From: Treponema sp.
GTDB lineage: Bacteria; Spirochaetota; Spirochaetia; Treponematales; Rectinemataceae
Direction: 5' to 3'
NCBI GenBank assembly: GCA_012516755.1
Contig: JAAYWE010000152.1
Span: 1-7,122, forward strand
DNA length: 7,122 nucleotides
The notes beneath the pieces are model-generated. The model worked only from the letters and a program-made list of their open reading frames with translations. It was not told the origin of the DNA and did not search any database. Shown here one piece after another: positions 1 to 5,195 of this stretch (the stretch's first letter is position 1; each line of letters starts with the position of its first letter). Made by a program: the position numbers and the translations under genes.

Positions 1-72
1 GACTTGAACCTGCACGAGATTACTCTCACTACACCCTGAATGTAGCGCGTCTGCCAATTTCGCCATCCGGGC
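1..72 (-). tRNA. tRNA-Leu(CAG), 3' end cut by window edge
   Basis: Reads the Leu codon CUG. On the minus strand the gene begins GCCCGGA (72-66), followed by a leucine-type D arm. The anticodon stem is CTACA/TGTAG around the loop TTCAGGG, which gives anticodon CAG. A long class II variable arm and the start of the T arm follow, then the sequence runs off at position 1. The TPsiC arm and 3' acceptor strand lie outside the window, so this is a partial view, not a truncated gene. It is the last visible gene of the tRNA operon, only 8 bases after tRNA-Ser(CGA). Confidence 0.95.
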
Positions 73-80
73 TACTCTTG

Positions 81-167
<87 letters not shown>

Positions 168-175
168 AATAAGAA

Positions 176-249
176 TGAGGCTAAGAGGATTCGAACCTCC
201 GACCTTCAGATCCGCAATCTGAAGCTCTATCCAGCTGAGCTATAGCCTC
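176..249 (-). tRNA. tRNA-Arg(GCG)
   Basis: Reads the Arg codon CGC. Acceptor GAGGCTA/TAGCCTC pairs perfectly. The D arm is GCTC-AGCTGGATA-GAGC, whose loop A is compatible with the A20 arginine identity element. The anticodon stem is TCAGA/TCTGA around TTGCGGA, so the anticodon is GCG. The T stem is GGAGG/CCTCT and the discriminator is A. CCA is not encoded. Most bacteria read CGC with an A34 (inosine) tRNA-Arg, so a G34 version is uncommon. The anticodon was checked by counting from the D stem, and U33 precedes it correctly. Confidence 0.93.
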
Positions 250-258
250 ACGAAAAAT

Positions 259-346
259 CGGAGAGGGAGGGATTCGAACCCTCGGTACCCTTTAGAGGTA
301 CAACTCCTTAGCAGGGAGCCCGATTCGGCCTCTCTCGCACCTCTCC
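259..346 (-). tRNA. tRNA-Ser(GCU)
   Basis: Reads Ser AGC/AGU. The 88-nt class II tRNA has acceptor GGAGAGG/CCTCTCC pairing perfectly, anticodon loop CTGCTAA (anticodon GCU), a variable arm of the GTACC...GGTAC type, T stem GAGGG/CCCTC and discriminator G. CCA is not encoded. It lies 9 bases upstream of tRNA-Arg in the operon. Confidence 0.97.
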
Positions 347-366
347 TTAGACCAGATGGCTTTTAT

Positions 367-451
367 CGGAGCAGGGGGGATTCGAACCCCCGGTACCTTG
401 CGGTACAGCGGTTTTCAAGACCGTCTCCTTAAACCCCTCGGACACCGCTCC
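367..451 (-). tRNA. tRNA-Ser(UGA), first gene of the tRNA operon
   Basis: Reads UCA and, by wobble, other UCN serine codons. The 85-nt class II tRNA has acceptor GGAGCGG/CTGCTCC with one G-U pair, anticodon loop CTTGAAA (anticodon UGA), T stem GGGGG/CCCCC and discriminator G. The top anticodon-stem pair 27:43 is an A-C opposition, so effectively four pairs hold that stem. CCA is not encoded. It is the promoter-proximal gene of the cluster, roughly 22-25 bases after the predicted transcription start. Confidence 0.96.
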
Positions 452-480
452 AATGTCAGCAGACCAGTCGGCGAGAATCG

Positions 481-509
481 ACAATACGAGAAAGCATGGC
501 AATTGTCAA
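481..509 (-). promoter_or_regulatory. sigma70-type promoter for the tRNA operon
   Basis: On the minus strand there is a perfect -35 TTGACA (509-504), a 17-base spacer and a -10 TATTGT (486-481, 4 of 6). It sits between the stop of the radical SAM gene (543) and the first tRNA (451). Spacing and position fit a dedicated promoter for the five-tRNA operon. Transcription would start near 472-475. Confidence 0.7.
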
Positions 510-542
510 GGGCTGAAATGACTATCATCGATGGCTCTTCTT

Positions 543-1631
543 TCAGTCAAATTCAAACCTCTGTCCCTGAAATGAATCACGAACTGCAAGTTCTTCCTCA
601 ACTGCTCGAGCCAGTTTATGTTTGTCGACTTGTGGATGAAGATTGATTGTCTCATCATGTCGAAAATCAGCTGACAGACGCATAATCTCAGTCGATGCAG
701 GCATTAGCTCAAGACAGTCAGCTAGAAGAGCAGGAAGGCGAGAAGGGTGCATCAATGCAATCTCGCCAGAGCAGAAACTTCGCGCGAATGCTGATCCTTT
801 TACTAGATGTAAATCATGATATTTCAATCCCTCTGGTTTTATTTGGGCAACGAATTTAGCAGTCTCAATCATAGACCCGTGAGATTCTCCCGGTAATCCT
901 AAAATTAAATGTACGGTTCTACTAAGCTGAGCTTTTTTGGCAATATCCATGGCATTGAGAAATTCATCGATACCATGGCCTCGATTAATAAGAGCGAGTG
1001 TTTCCTCGTGCATTGATTGAAGGCCAAATTCGACCCATACTTCAAAACCCTGTTTTCTATAGGATGCTAGCAGTTCTGCCTTCGCTATATCAAAACAATC
1101 TGGTCTTGTTGATACAATAATTCCTTTTAAAGGTGTCTTAGACAAATTAGATAACTGAAGATCCATGCCAGCTTGTTTTTGAGCATCATAGTAAAGGCGC
1201 TCAAATGTCGCTATAGCGTTGTCGTATATTCTGGCGAGCATAGGGACTGGCGCGTTAGTACAGGTGTATGCCTGAAAGTAGAGAAAGAAGGCTTTTGCCT
1301 TATAACGTCGTTGAGTAAAAGCAAGCGCACGGCGGATCTGTTGTTCGATAGTGGATCCATCATCGATATGATTGCTTGCATTGACGTTGGCATTAATGGT
1401 ATTGGGGACAGAGGTTTTCGACTTGAAGGTTTGCGATTTCTGGTAAGCTGAGACATTTCCATCTGAAGCACAGAAACGGCACCCTCCGTGTAACCGATCT
1501 ACACTGCGGTGTGGACAAGTGAAACCTGCATCGATGCCTAATCTCCATACTTTTTCACCATAACGAACTCTTAGGCATTGAGAGTGCCAATTGATTCTTG
1601 CTCTTTCTATCGAATCGAAGGATTTTTGCAT
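543..1631 (-). CDS. yhcC: Radical SAM protein, YhcC/TIGR01212 type
   Basis: A cytoplasmic 4Fe-4S radical S-adenosylmethionine enzyme whose reaction is not firmly known for this family. The cluster-binding cysteines have the family's wide spacing: C39-x11-C51-x2-C54, in FTCPHRS...GGCRFC. Further family marks are YFQAYT (118-123), TRPDC (175-179), WVEFGLQS (199-206), INRGH (215-219) and LGLPGE (244-249). At 362 residues it is longer than the usual roughly 300. The extra length lies mainly in a low-complexity stretch at about 59-93, which contains the repeat peptide KTSVP (72-76), and in a segment at about 143-168. The start fits the family N-terminus and has AAGG 12 bases upstream, a weak ribosome site. 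The last codons (G356-F359) are made by an antisense copy of the same 13-base repeat. It is divergent from the lipoprotein gene; the tRNA operon follows but has its own promoter. Confidence 0.9.
   Translation of the reverse strand: MQKSFDSIERARINWHSQCLRVRYGEKVWRLGIDAGFTCPHRSVDRLHGGCRFCASDGNVSAYQKSQTFKSKTSVPNTINANVNASNHIDDGSTIEQQIRRALAFTQRRYKAKAFFLYFQAYTCTNAPVPMLARIYDNAIATFERLYYDAQKQAGMDLQLSNLSKTPLKGIIVSTRPDCFDIAKAELLASYRKQGFEVWVEFGLQSMHEETLALINRGHGIDEFLNAMDIAKKAQLSRTVHLILGLPGESHGSMIETAKFVAQIKPEGLKYHDLHLVKGSAFARSFCSGEIALMHPSRLPALLADCLELMPASTEIMRLSADFRHDETINLHPQVDKHKLARAVEEELAVRDSFQGQRFEFD
555..567 (+). repeat. 13-base repeat copy 1 (antisense to its gene)
   Basis: AAACCTCTGTCCC on the plus strand, inside the last codons of the minus-strand radical SAM gene. 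In that gene's sense it reads GGGACAGAGGTTT and encodes GQRF. It is the only one of seven copies in this orientation relative to its gene. Confidence 0.75.
1405..1417 (-). repeat. 13-base repeat copy 2 (coding sense)
   Basis: AAACCTCTGTCCC on the minus strand, encoding KTSVP (residues 72-76) in the variable linker that follows the cysteine motif of the radical SAM protein. Confidence 0.75.
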
Positions 1632-1652
1632 AATCTAGCTTGACCTTCTTCT

Positions 1653-1680
1653 TTGCATGCAATTGATTCTTTACTATGAT
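1653..1680 (+). promoter_or_regulatory. Candidate promoter with palindrome, lipoprotein gene
   Basis: A -35-like TTGCAT (1653-1658) lies 16 bases before a -10 TATGAT (1675-1680, 5 of 6). The -35 is embedded in a perfect 10-base palindrome, TTGCATGCAA (1653-1662), which could be an operator half-site pair or chance. The element lies in the divergent gap between the radical SAM and lipoprotein genes. It implies transcription from about 1687, downstream of the first ATG of the lipoprotein frame. Confidence 0.4.
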
Positions 1681-1703
1681 AGCACTATCCATGAAGATTA
1701 TGT

Positions 1704-1707
1704 GAGG
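1704..1707 (+). promoter_or_regulatory. Ribosome binding site deciding the lipoprotein start
   Basis: GAGG nine bases before TTG 1717. Neither ATG 1657 nor GTG 1702 has a comparable site, so this favours the TTG start. Confidence 0.45.
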
Positions 1708-1716
1708 AACGAGAAA

Positions 1717-3042
1717 TTGTATAGACGATGCGCATTTCGCATTGGTATTGGCATATTTGCTCTATTGATATTCTTTCTATGCACTGCATGTGCAAATTTA
1801 GCCCCAAGGGCTCTTGTTTGGACAGACATGCCCGAACTGATAATCGCGGCTCAACTTTTTAATCGAGAGAACGATCGGTATATCATCGATGTTGAATATA
1901 AAGCGTTCCCTGCTTCCGAGATAATTAAGACGACCAAACCTCCGTCCCTGATAATTGCAAGATACATGCTTTCGAATCTTGTGATGAAAAAATTCGCTTC
2001 ATTGGATGAACTTTTTTCAGAGTATTATCTTGATCCAAACGATATGTATCCAGCCTTGCTCAATGCAGGTAAATTGGGTTCAAAGCATGTTTTATTACCT
2101 GTTTCTTTTGATTGCGAATTGATTATTGAGAACAAATCCGAAACTGCAAGAGCAGGTACAGCCATGCTTGATCCCGAGACGATTCGCCAAACATCTCAAG
2201 CTTTTACTCGGATAGAAAATGGCAAGATTAGCAGCATGGGATTTTCTCCAAGGTGGGATCTGGGTTTTGCTGAGAATTGGCTTCTTGCAGCAAATGTCGG
2301 TTTTACTCCAAATGAAAAATGGAAGCCGACCTCTGTCCCCGCCATATCAGATGATATTAGCTCATGGCCGGTTTTATGGAACAAGCAAAATCTTGAAAAA
2401 TGTATTGAAGGCTTGTTATCTTTTAATTCTGATATAGGAGTATCTCAACAAGATGACTTTGCATTTACATATTTCAACATGCCTGGATATCAGCTTGTTC
2501 TTGAAGGAAAAGTGCTTTATTGGCCTATGAAGGCAAGCGAATACTTCAAGCTTCCTCACTCAATCAGGGAACAGCTTCGCTATCGCTTTCCAGCGGTAGA
2601 CCATAAGATCATATTAACCGAAAATTCGAGATTTATTGGAATTCCTAGGGGCTCAAAAAATCGGAAAGCAGCGTTAGAGTTCGCTAGATGGCTTTTTGTC
2701 GCAACAAACCAGGAGAAAATATGGAAAGAAATGGAATCACAGCAGCTTCTGCCCGATTATGTAGGCGCCTTTGATGGTTTCAGCAGTATAATGCAAGTAA
2801 ATGAGACTATATTCCTACGATACTTTCCTGAATATGGACAAAACCCATTATTGCCAGCTGCCATACCGGAGCCTGCCCGAATTCCAGATTATTGGGAAGA
2901 CTTCTCGAGAGATTTTTTGCATCATTGGCTCGAAGCAGTGATGTCTAATCCTGAATCAAGGGTAGCAATAGATCAGGGTTTTCGAAGTGCTTTTGAGCAA
3001 TATATGGGTATAATGCCCGATTGGCTCATTTCTAATCATTGA
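1717..3042 (+). CDS. Putative ABC solute-binding lipoprotein (family 1-like)
   Basis: Probably a membrane-anchored, extracytoplasmic solute-binding protein that would hand a sugar or similar solute to an ABC importer; the ligand is unknown. The frame is open from ATG 1657. I prefer TTG 1717 because GTGAGG lies 9 bases upstream, the candidate promoter overlaps 1657, and it gives a compact signal peptide: YRRCAFR, a hydrophobic core at 9-21, then LCTAC with the lipidated Cys at 25. That lipobox has Cys at -3 and Leu at -4, a relaxed form of the kind seen in spirochaetes. The mature part opens with a solute-binding-like VWTDMPELIIAAQLFNREND, and the 441-residue length suits the family. Two copies of the 13-base repeat encode KPPSL (74-78) and PTSVP (204-208). 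No permease or ATPase gene is adjacent, so it is an orphan here. GTG 1702 is an alternative start. Confidence 0.75.
   Translation: MYRRCAFRIGIGIFALLIFFLCTACANLAPRALVWTDMPELIIAAQLFNRENDRYIIDVEYKAFPASEIIKTTKPPSLIIARYMLSNLVMKKFASLDELFSEYYLDPNDMYPALLNAGKLGSKHVLLPVSFDCELIIENKSETARAGTAMLDPETIRQTSQAFTRIENGKISSMGFSPRWDLGFAENWLLAANVGFTPNEKWKPTSVPAISDDISSWPVLWNKQNLEKCIEGLLSFNSDIGVSQQDDFAFTYFNMPGYQLVLEGKVLYWPMKASEYFKLPHSIREQLRYRFPAVDHKIILTENSRFIGIPRGSKNRKAALEFARWLFVATNQEKIWKEMESQQLLPDYVGAFDGFSSIMQVNETIFLRYFPEYGQNPLLPAAIPEPARIPDYWEDFSRDFLHHWLEAVMSNPESRVAIDQGFRSAFEQYMGIMPDWLISNH
1936..1948 (+). repeat. 13-base repeat copy 3 (coding sense)
   Basis: AAACCTCCGTCCC in the lipoprotein gene, read in the frame K-P-P-S-L (residues 74-78). 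It falls where solute-binding proteins usually have a PDV/PDI-like segment. Confidence 0.75.
2327..2339 (+). repeat. 13-base repeat copy 4 (two mismatches)
   Basis: CGACCTCTGTCCC in the lipoprotein gene. It differs from the consensus at the first two bases and encodes TSVP after Pro204. Counted as a diverged member because the remaining 11 bases are identical and the reading frame matches other copies. Confidence 0.6.
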
Positions 3043-3046
3043 TATT

Positions 3047-3061
3047 ATCTTTTGAAAAGAT
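3047..3061. terminator. Possible weak bidirectional terminator
   Basis: ATCTTTTGAAAAGAT is a perfect inverted repeat in the 23-base gap between the convergent lipoprotein and dus genes. It is AT-rich, has almost no loop and lacks a clear U tract, so it would be weak. Its position between converging genes is the main argument. Confidence 0.3.
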
Positions 3062-3065
3062 CAAT

Positions 3066-4091
3066 TTAGGTAGGCGCTTTGGCAATTATCTCAATAAGGG
3101 GCTTGTACTCGTCAATAGTAGAGCAGCGAACCGCTTTGGCACGTAATTCACTTCCTCCAGGAAGACCTCTTGTGTAAGCGCAAAAGTGCTTTCGAAACTC
3201 GATGCATGCTGTCCTCTCTCCGAGATATCTAGCAGACATTTCGAGATGGTGAAGAGCAGTTTTAGCTATAATACCTGGGTTTCTAAGTCCCAATAAGGTT
3301 CTCTCTGGGCAAGAAGAATTCTCAATGAACAGGGACGGAGGTTTGTAAGAATATGCCTCGGCTTCTTTGGGATTATCCAACTCATTCAGATCCGAGAAAA
3401 TGAAAGGATTACCTATAGCTCCCCTTGCTACCATGACACCATCGCAGCGTGTCTCGCGGATCATGGATATTGCTGCGCCTGCATTTAGGACATCGCCAGA
3501 ACCAAATACAGGGACAGAGGTTTGCTCAGAGAGAACCTTAATTGCTTCCCAGTCCGCTTTGCCTGAATACCCCTGTGCGCGTGTTCGGCCATGTAGTGTT
3601 ATAGCGCATACTCCTGCTTGTACGGCAATGGCTGCGACTTCGAGATAATTGATCGAGTCTTGATCCCAGCCAGTACGCATCTTTATGGAAATGGGGACGG
3701 AGGTTTGATCGCGCATCGCACGTACGATTTCTCCTATGCGTTCGGGAGTTCTGAGCAATGCTGCTCCCGCTCCTGCTTTGATGATTTTGGGAACAGGACA
3801 GCCACAATTCAGATCTATTACAACTGGTTTATAATCAGCTGCGATTCGGGCAGCCTTTGCTAATGTTGTGGGGTTGGAACCGAAAAGCTGGATAGCAAAA
3901 TATCGCTCCGAAGAATCGCGGGCCAGAAGGAGTTTTGTTTTAGGATGACCTCGGACCAGTGCTTCCGCGCTAATCATTTCTGTATAGCAGAGCGCAGCTC
4001 CCATCTCAAAACAGATGGCTCTGAAAGCCACATCAGAATAACCGGCCACCGGCGCAAGAAAAAATGGCACATTCCGTGAGTCGAAATTCAT
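3066..4091 (-). CDS. dusB: tRNA-dihydrouridine synthase, DusB/NifR3-like
   Basis: An FMN enzyme that reduces specific uridines in tRNA to dihydrouridine with NAD(P)H, in the cytoplasm. From ATG 4091 it has 341 residues, normal for the family. Landmarks are LAPVAGYSDVAFR near the N-terminus, NCGCP with the catalytic Cys at 98, SIKMRTGW with Lys137, HGRTR (His167), GSGD (197-200, usually GNGD), ARGAIGNP (222-229) and the C-terminal RKH...GLPGGSELR helical domain. About 20 extra residues lie around 240-265 before the C-terminal helices. Three 13-base repeats fall here: QTSVP at 129-133, QTSVP at 190-194 and KPPSL at 250-254. The frame is open back to 4217 inside tatD, but that N-terminus does not resemble Dus; TTG 4094 is another possible start. 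It follows tatD by about 60 bases and is probably cotranscribed with it. Confidence 0.9.
   Translation of the reverse strand: MNFDSRNVPFFLAPVAGYSDVAFRAICFEMGAALCYTEMISAEALVRGHPKTKLLLARDSSERYFAIQLFGSNPTTLAKAARIAADYKPVVIDLNCGCPVPKIIKAGAGAALLRTPERIGEIVRAMRDQTSVPISIKMRTGWDQDSINYLEVAAIAVQAGVCAITLHGRTRAQGYSGKADWEAIKVLSEQTSVPVFGSGDVLNAGAAISMIRETRCDGVMVARGAIGNPFIFSDLNELDNPKEAEAYSYKPPSLFIENSSCPERTLLGLRNPGIIAKTALHHLEMSARYLGERTACIEFRKHFCAYTRGLPGGSELRAKAVRCSTIDEYKPLIEIIAKAPT
3332..3344 (-). repeat. 13-base repeat copy 5 (coding sense)
   Basis: AAACCTCCGTCCC on the minus strand, encoding KPPSL (250-254) in the extra-long linker before the C-terminal domain of Dus. It uses the same frame as copy 3. Confidence 0.75.
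3511..3523 (-). repeat. 13-base repeat copy 6 (coding sense)
   Basis: AAACCTCTGTCCC on the minus strand, encoding QTSVP (190-194 with the preceding base) immediately before the Dus strand VFGSGD. Confidence 0.75.
3694..3706 (-). repeat. 13-base repeat copy 7 (coding sense)
   Basis: AAACCTCCGTCCC on the minus strand, encoding QTSVP (129-133 with the preceding base) immediately before the Dus strand ISIKMR. Confidence 0.75.
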
Positions 4092-4152
4092 CAAAAAGGA
4101 GATCGCTTTCTTCAATTGCTTTTCAAATCTCTTTATCCAAGCAATATAATTT

Positions 4153-4932
4153 CTAAGGCGCAAGCTTAAAGAACTGGCAAGCGTTTTGGTATGTTGTTTC
4201 AGCCACTTCTTCCACATCGATGTTTAAAAAATCAGCCAGGAATTGCGCTGTGGAAGGAAGGTATTCAGGCATATTGCGCTTATTTCTATACTCTGCAGGT
4301 ACCATGAATGGCGCTTCACTTTCTAGTAATATTCGATCTAGAGGAAGGAATGCAACTGTTTCGTGCAGATTTCTCGCATTCCTATAAGTGAGATTACCTG
4401 CAAATGAAAAATAGATATCCAGTTCGAGATCGAGGATGTCTGCCGCATAAGCTGCATTTTCCGAATAGCAGTGCAGAACTGCTCCTGCAGGTGGCAGTCG
4501 ATCCTTTAGGATATCCAGCACATCTTTACCAGCCTCTCGATTGTGGATAATGACAGGGAGACCTAGCCTTGCGGCAATTTCTAGCTGCTCGATAAAGAGC
4601 TCTATCTGACTGCGTCTATCACCAAATTTGTGATAATAATCGAGTCCGATTTCTCCTATTGCGATTACTCTTGAAAGCTTTGAAGCTTCTTCGATAAAGC
4701 GCTGCCAATCCTTACCAGGATTGTTTACTTCTGATGGTGATACACCGACAGCATGGTAGACATATTCAGCAGGTTTAAGGTTCTCATATACCTGTTTGAA
4801 GTCCACGAGGCTGTTGCAGATGCTGACTATGCGACTGACCCCGGCAAGTTTAGCTTTTTGGCAAACAAGAAGCTGTTCAATCGGGTCATCATAAATAAGC
4901 CCGATGTGGGCGTGAGTATCAAAATACCTCAT
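4153..4932 (-). CDS. tatD: TatD-family metal-dependent DNase
   Basis: A TIM-barrel metallohydrolase of the TatD family, known as 3'-5' exonucleases or DNases and possibly D-aminoacyl-tRNA deacylases; cytoplasmic. From ATG 4932 it has 259 residues, a typical length, and opens with MRYFDTHAHIG as the family does. Metal ligands are visible as H7 and H9, E94 in GEIGLDYYH, H130 in IIHNRE and H154 in LHCYS. The usual catalytic Asp in the ETDAP-like motif is replaced: here it reads LLESEAP, with Glu206. The usual GvHP motif is also altered, to GVSP. An ATG at 4965 is in frame but would extend past the family's start and leave almost no leader after the predicted promoter. The gene is followed by dus and probably forms an operon with it. 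Fold assignment is firm; activity is less certain because of the Asp-to-Glu change. Confidence 0.9.
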   Translation of the reverse strand: MRYFDTHAHIGLIYDDPIEQLLVCQKAKLAGVSRIVSICNSLVDFKQVYENLKPAEYVYHAVGVSPSEVNNPGKDWQRFIEEASKLSRVIAIGEIGLDYYHKFGDRRSQIELFIEQLEIAARLGLPVIIHNREAGKDVLDILKDRLPPAGAVLHCYSENAAYAADILDLELDIYFSFAGNLTYRNARNLHETVAFLPLDRILLESEAPFMVPAEYRNKRNMPEYLPSTAQFLADFLNIDVEEVAETTYQNACQFFKLAP

Positions 4933-4958
4933 GGTTTTTCCGATAGAAAATGGTGGGT

Positions 4959-4972
4959 AGCCCATACGGGCT
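4959..4972 (-). promoter_or_regulatory. Leader hairpin upstream of tatD
   Basis: AGCCCGTATGGGCT on the minus strand forms a perfect 5-bp stem with a 4-base loop. It starts at or very near the predicted transcription start of tatD-dus. It could stabilise the 5' end of the mRNA. No U tract follows, so it is not an obvious terminator. Confidence 0.4.
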
Positions 4973-4974
4973 GT

Positions 4975-5094
4975 CTAGAATGTAACATGTGCACTCCCTG
5001 CCGTCAACAGCAATTTATGCTCTGTAATCTTCTTCTCCAAAAGACTATGTATGAGCCAACTTAAGGTTTTTGAAGGCCGCAATATATTATTCAA
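4975..5094 (-). CDS. Possible 39-residue small ORF or leader peptide
   Basis: A TTG-start frame (5094) with an excellent Shine-Dalgarno AAGGAG (5106-5101) six bases upstream runs 39 codons to TAG (4977-4975). It begins LNNILRPSKTLSWLIHSLLE and matches no family I recognise. It is in the same frame as tatD, and only that TAG separates it from the TatD reading frame, so it may be a leader peptide, a broken N-terminal extension or a chance frame. Its start region sits in the loop of a 9-bp inverted repeat, and the tatD promoter lies inside its second half. The case rests on the Shine-Dalgarno sequence only. Confidence 0.25.
   Translation of the reverse strand: MNNILRPSKTLSWLIHSLLEKKITEHKLLLTAGSAHVTF
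4979..5007 (-). promoter_or_regulatory. sigma70-type promoter for tatD-dus
   Basis: On the minus strand, -35 TTGACG (5007-5002, 5 of 6), a 17-base spacer and -10 TACATT (4984-4979, 4 of 6). Transcription would begin near 4972, giving a leader of about 40 bases to ATG 4932 that starts with a hairpin. This supports separate expression of tatD-dus from the lpt genes. Confidence 0.55.
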
Positions 5095-5117
5095 CTTTTT
5101 CTCCTTGTATATATTGC
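5079..5117 (-). repeat. 9-bp inverted repeat enclosing a Shine-Dalgarno
   Basis: Arms GCAATATAT (5079-5087) and ATATATTGC (5109-5117) are perfect reverse complements around a 21-base loop. On the minus strand the loop carries AAGGAG and a TTG start codon. In RNA this would present a ribosome site in a loop on an AU-rich stem. Confidence 0.5.
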
Positions 5118-5153
5118 AATAAGCTTTTATCGTCGTTATTTAATCTATGGCTT

Positions 5154-5181
5154 TTTATGATGCGCTTACATAAAATATCAA
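5154..5181 (-). promoter_or_regulatory. Weak candidate promoter after lptB
   Basis: On the minus strand, -35 TTGATA (5181-5176, 5 of 6), a 16-base spacer and -10 CATAAA (5159-5154, 4 of 6). It could transcribe the small ORF and tatD from within the gap. The region is AT-rich, so chance matches are likely. No convincing terminator for the lpt operon is visible in this gap. Confidence 0.22.
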
Positions 5182-5195
5182 CCCAAACGGAGCGT

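Noticed and set aside
516..548. CTGAAA...TTTCAG as terminator of the radical SAM gene
   Set aside because: 6-bp arms with a loop over 20 bases and no U tract; probably chance.
356..646. Plus-strand open frame of 96 codons
   Set aside because: It runs across tRNA-Ser(UGA), the tRNA promoter and the antisense end of the radical SAM gene, so it is a chance frame.
555..3706. The repeated 13-mer as a CRISPR array
   Set aside because: Copies are too short, irregularly spaced (179 to 1005 bases apart), on both strands and inside genes.
555..3706. The repeated 13-mer as a shared protein motif
   Set aside because: It is read in three different ways (TSVP, KPPSL, GQRF) in unrelated folds, so identity is at the nucleotide level.
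4092..4217. N-terminal extension of Dus to ATG 4217
   Set aside because: It would overlap tatD by 65 bases, and its basic sequence does not resemble any Dus N-terminus; the family begins near ATG 4091.
4753..5064. Plus-strand open frame of 103 codons over the tatD start
   Set aside because: It is antisense to the conserved TatD N-terminus and to the tatD promoter, and it has no recognisable protein features.
5153..5175. TTTTATG/CATAAAA inverted repeat as terminator of the lpt operon
   Set aside because: Arms are only 7 bp and AT-rich, the loop is 9 bases, and no U tract follows on the minus strand.
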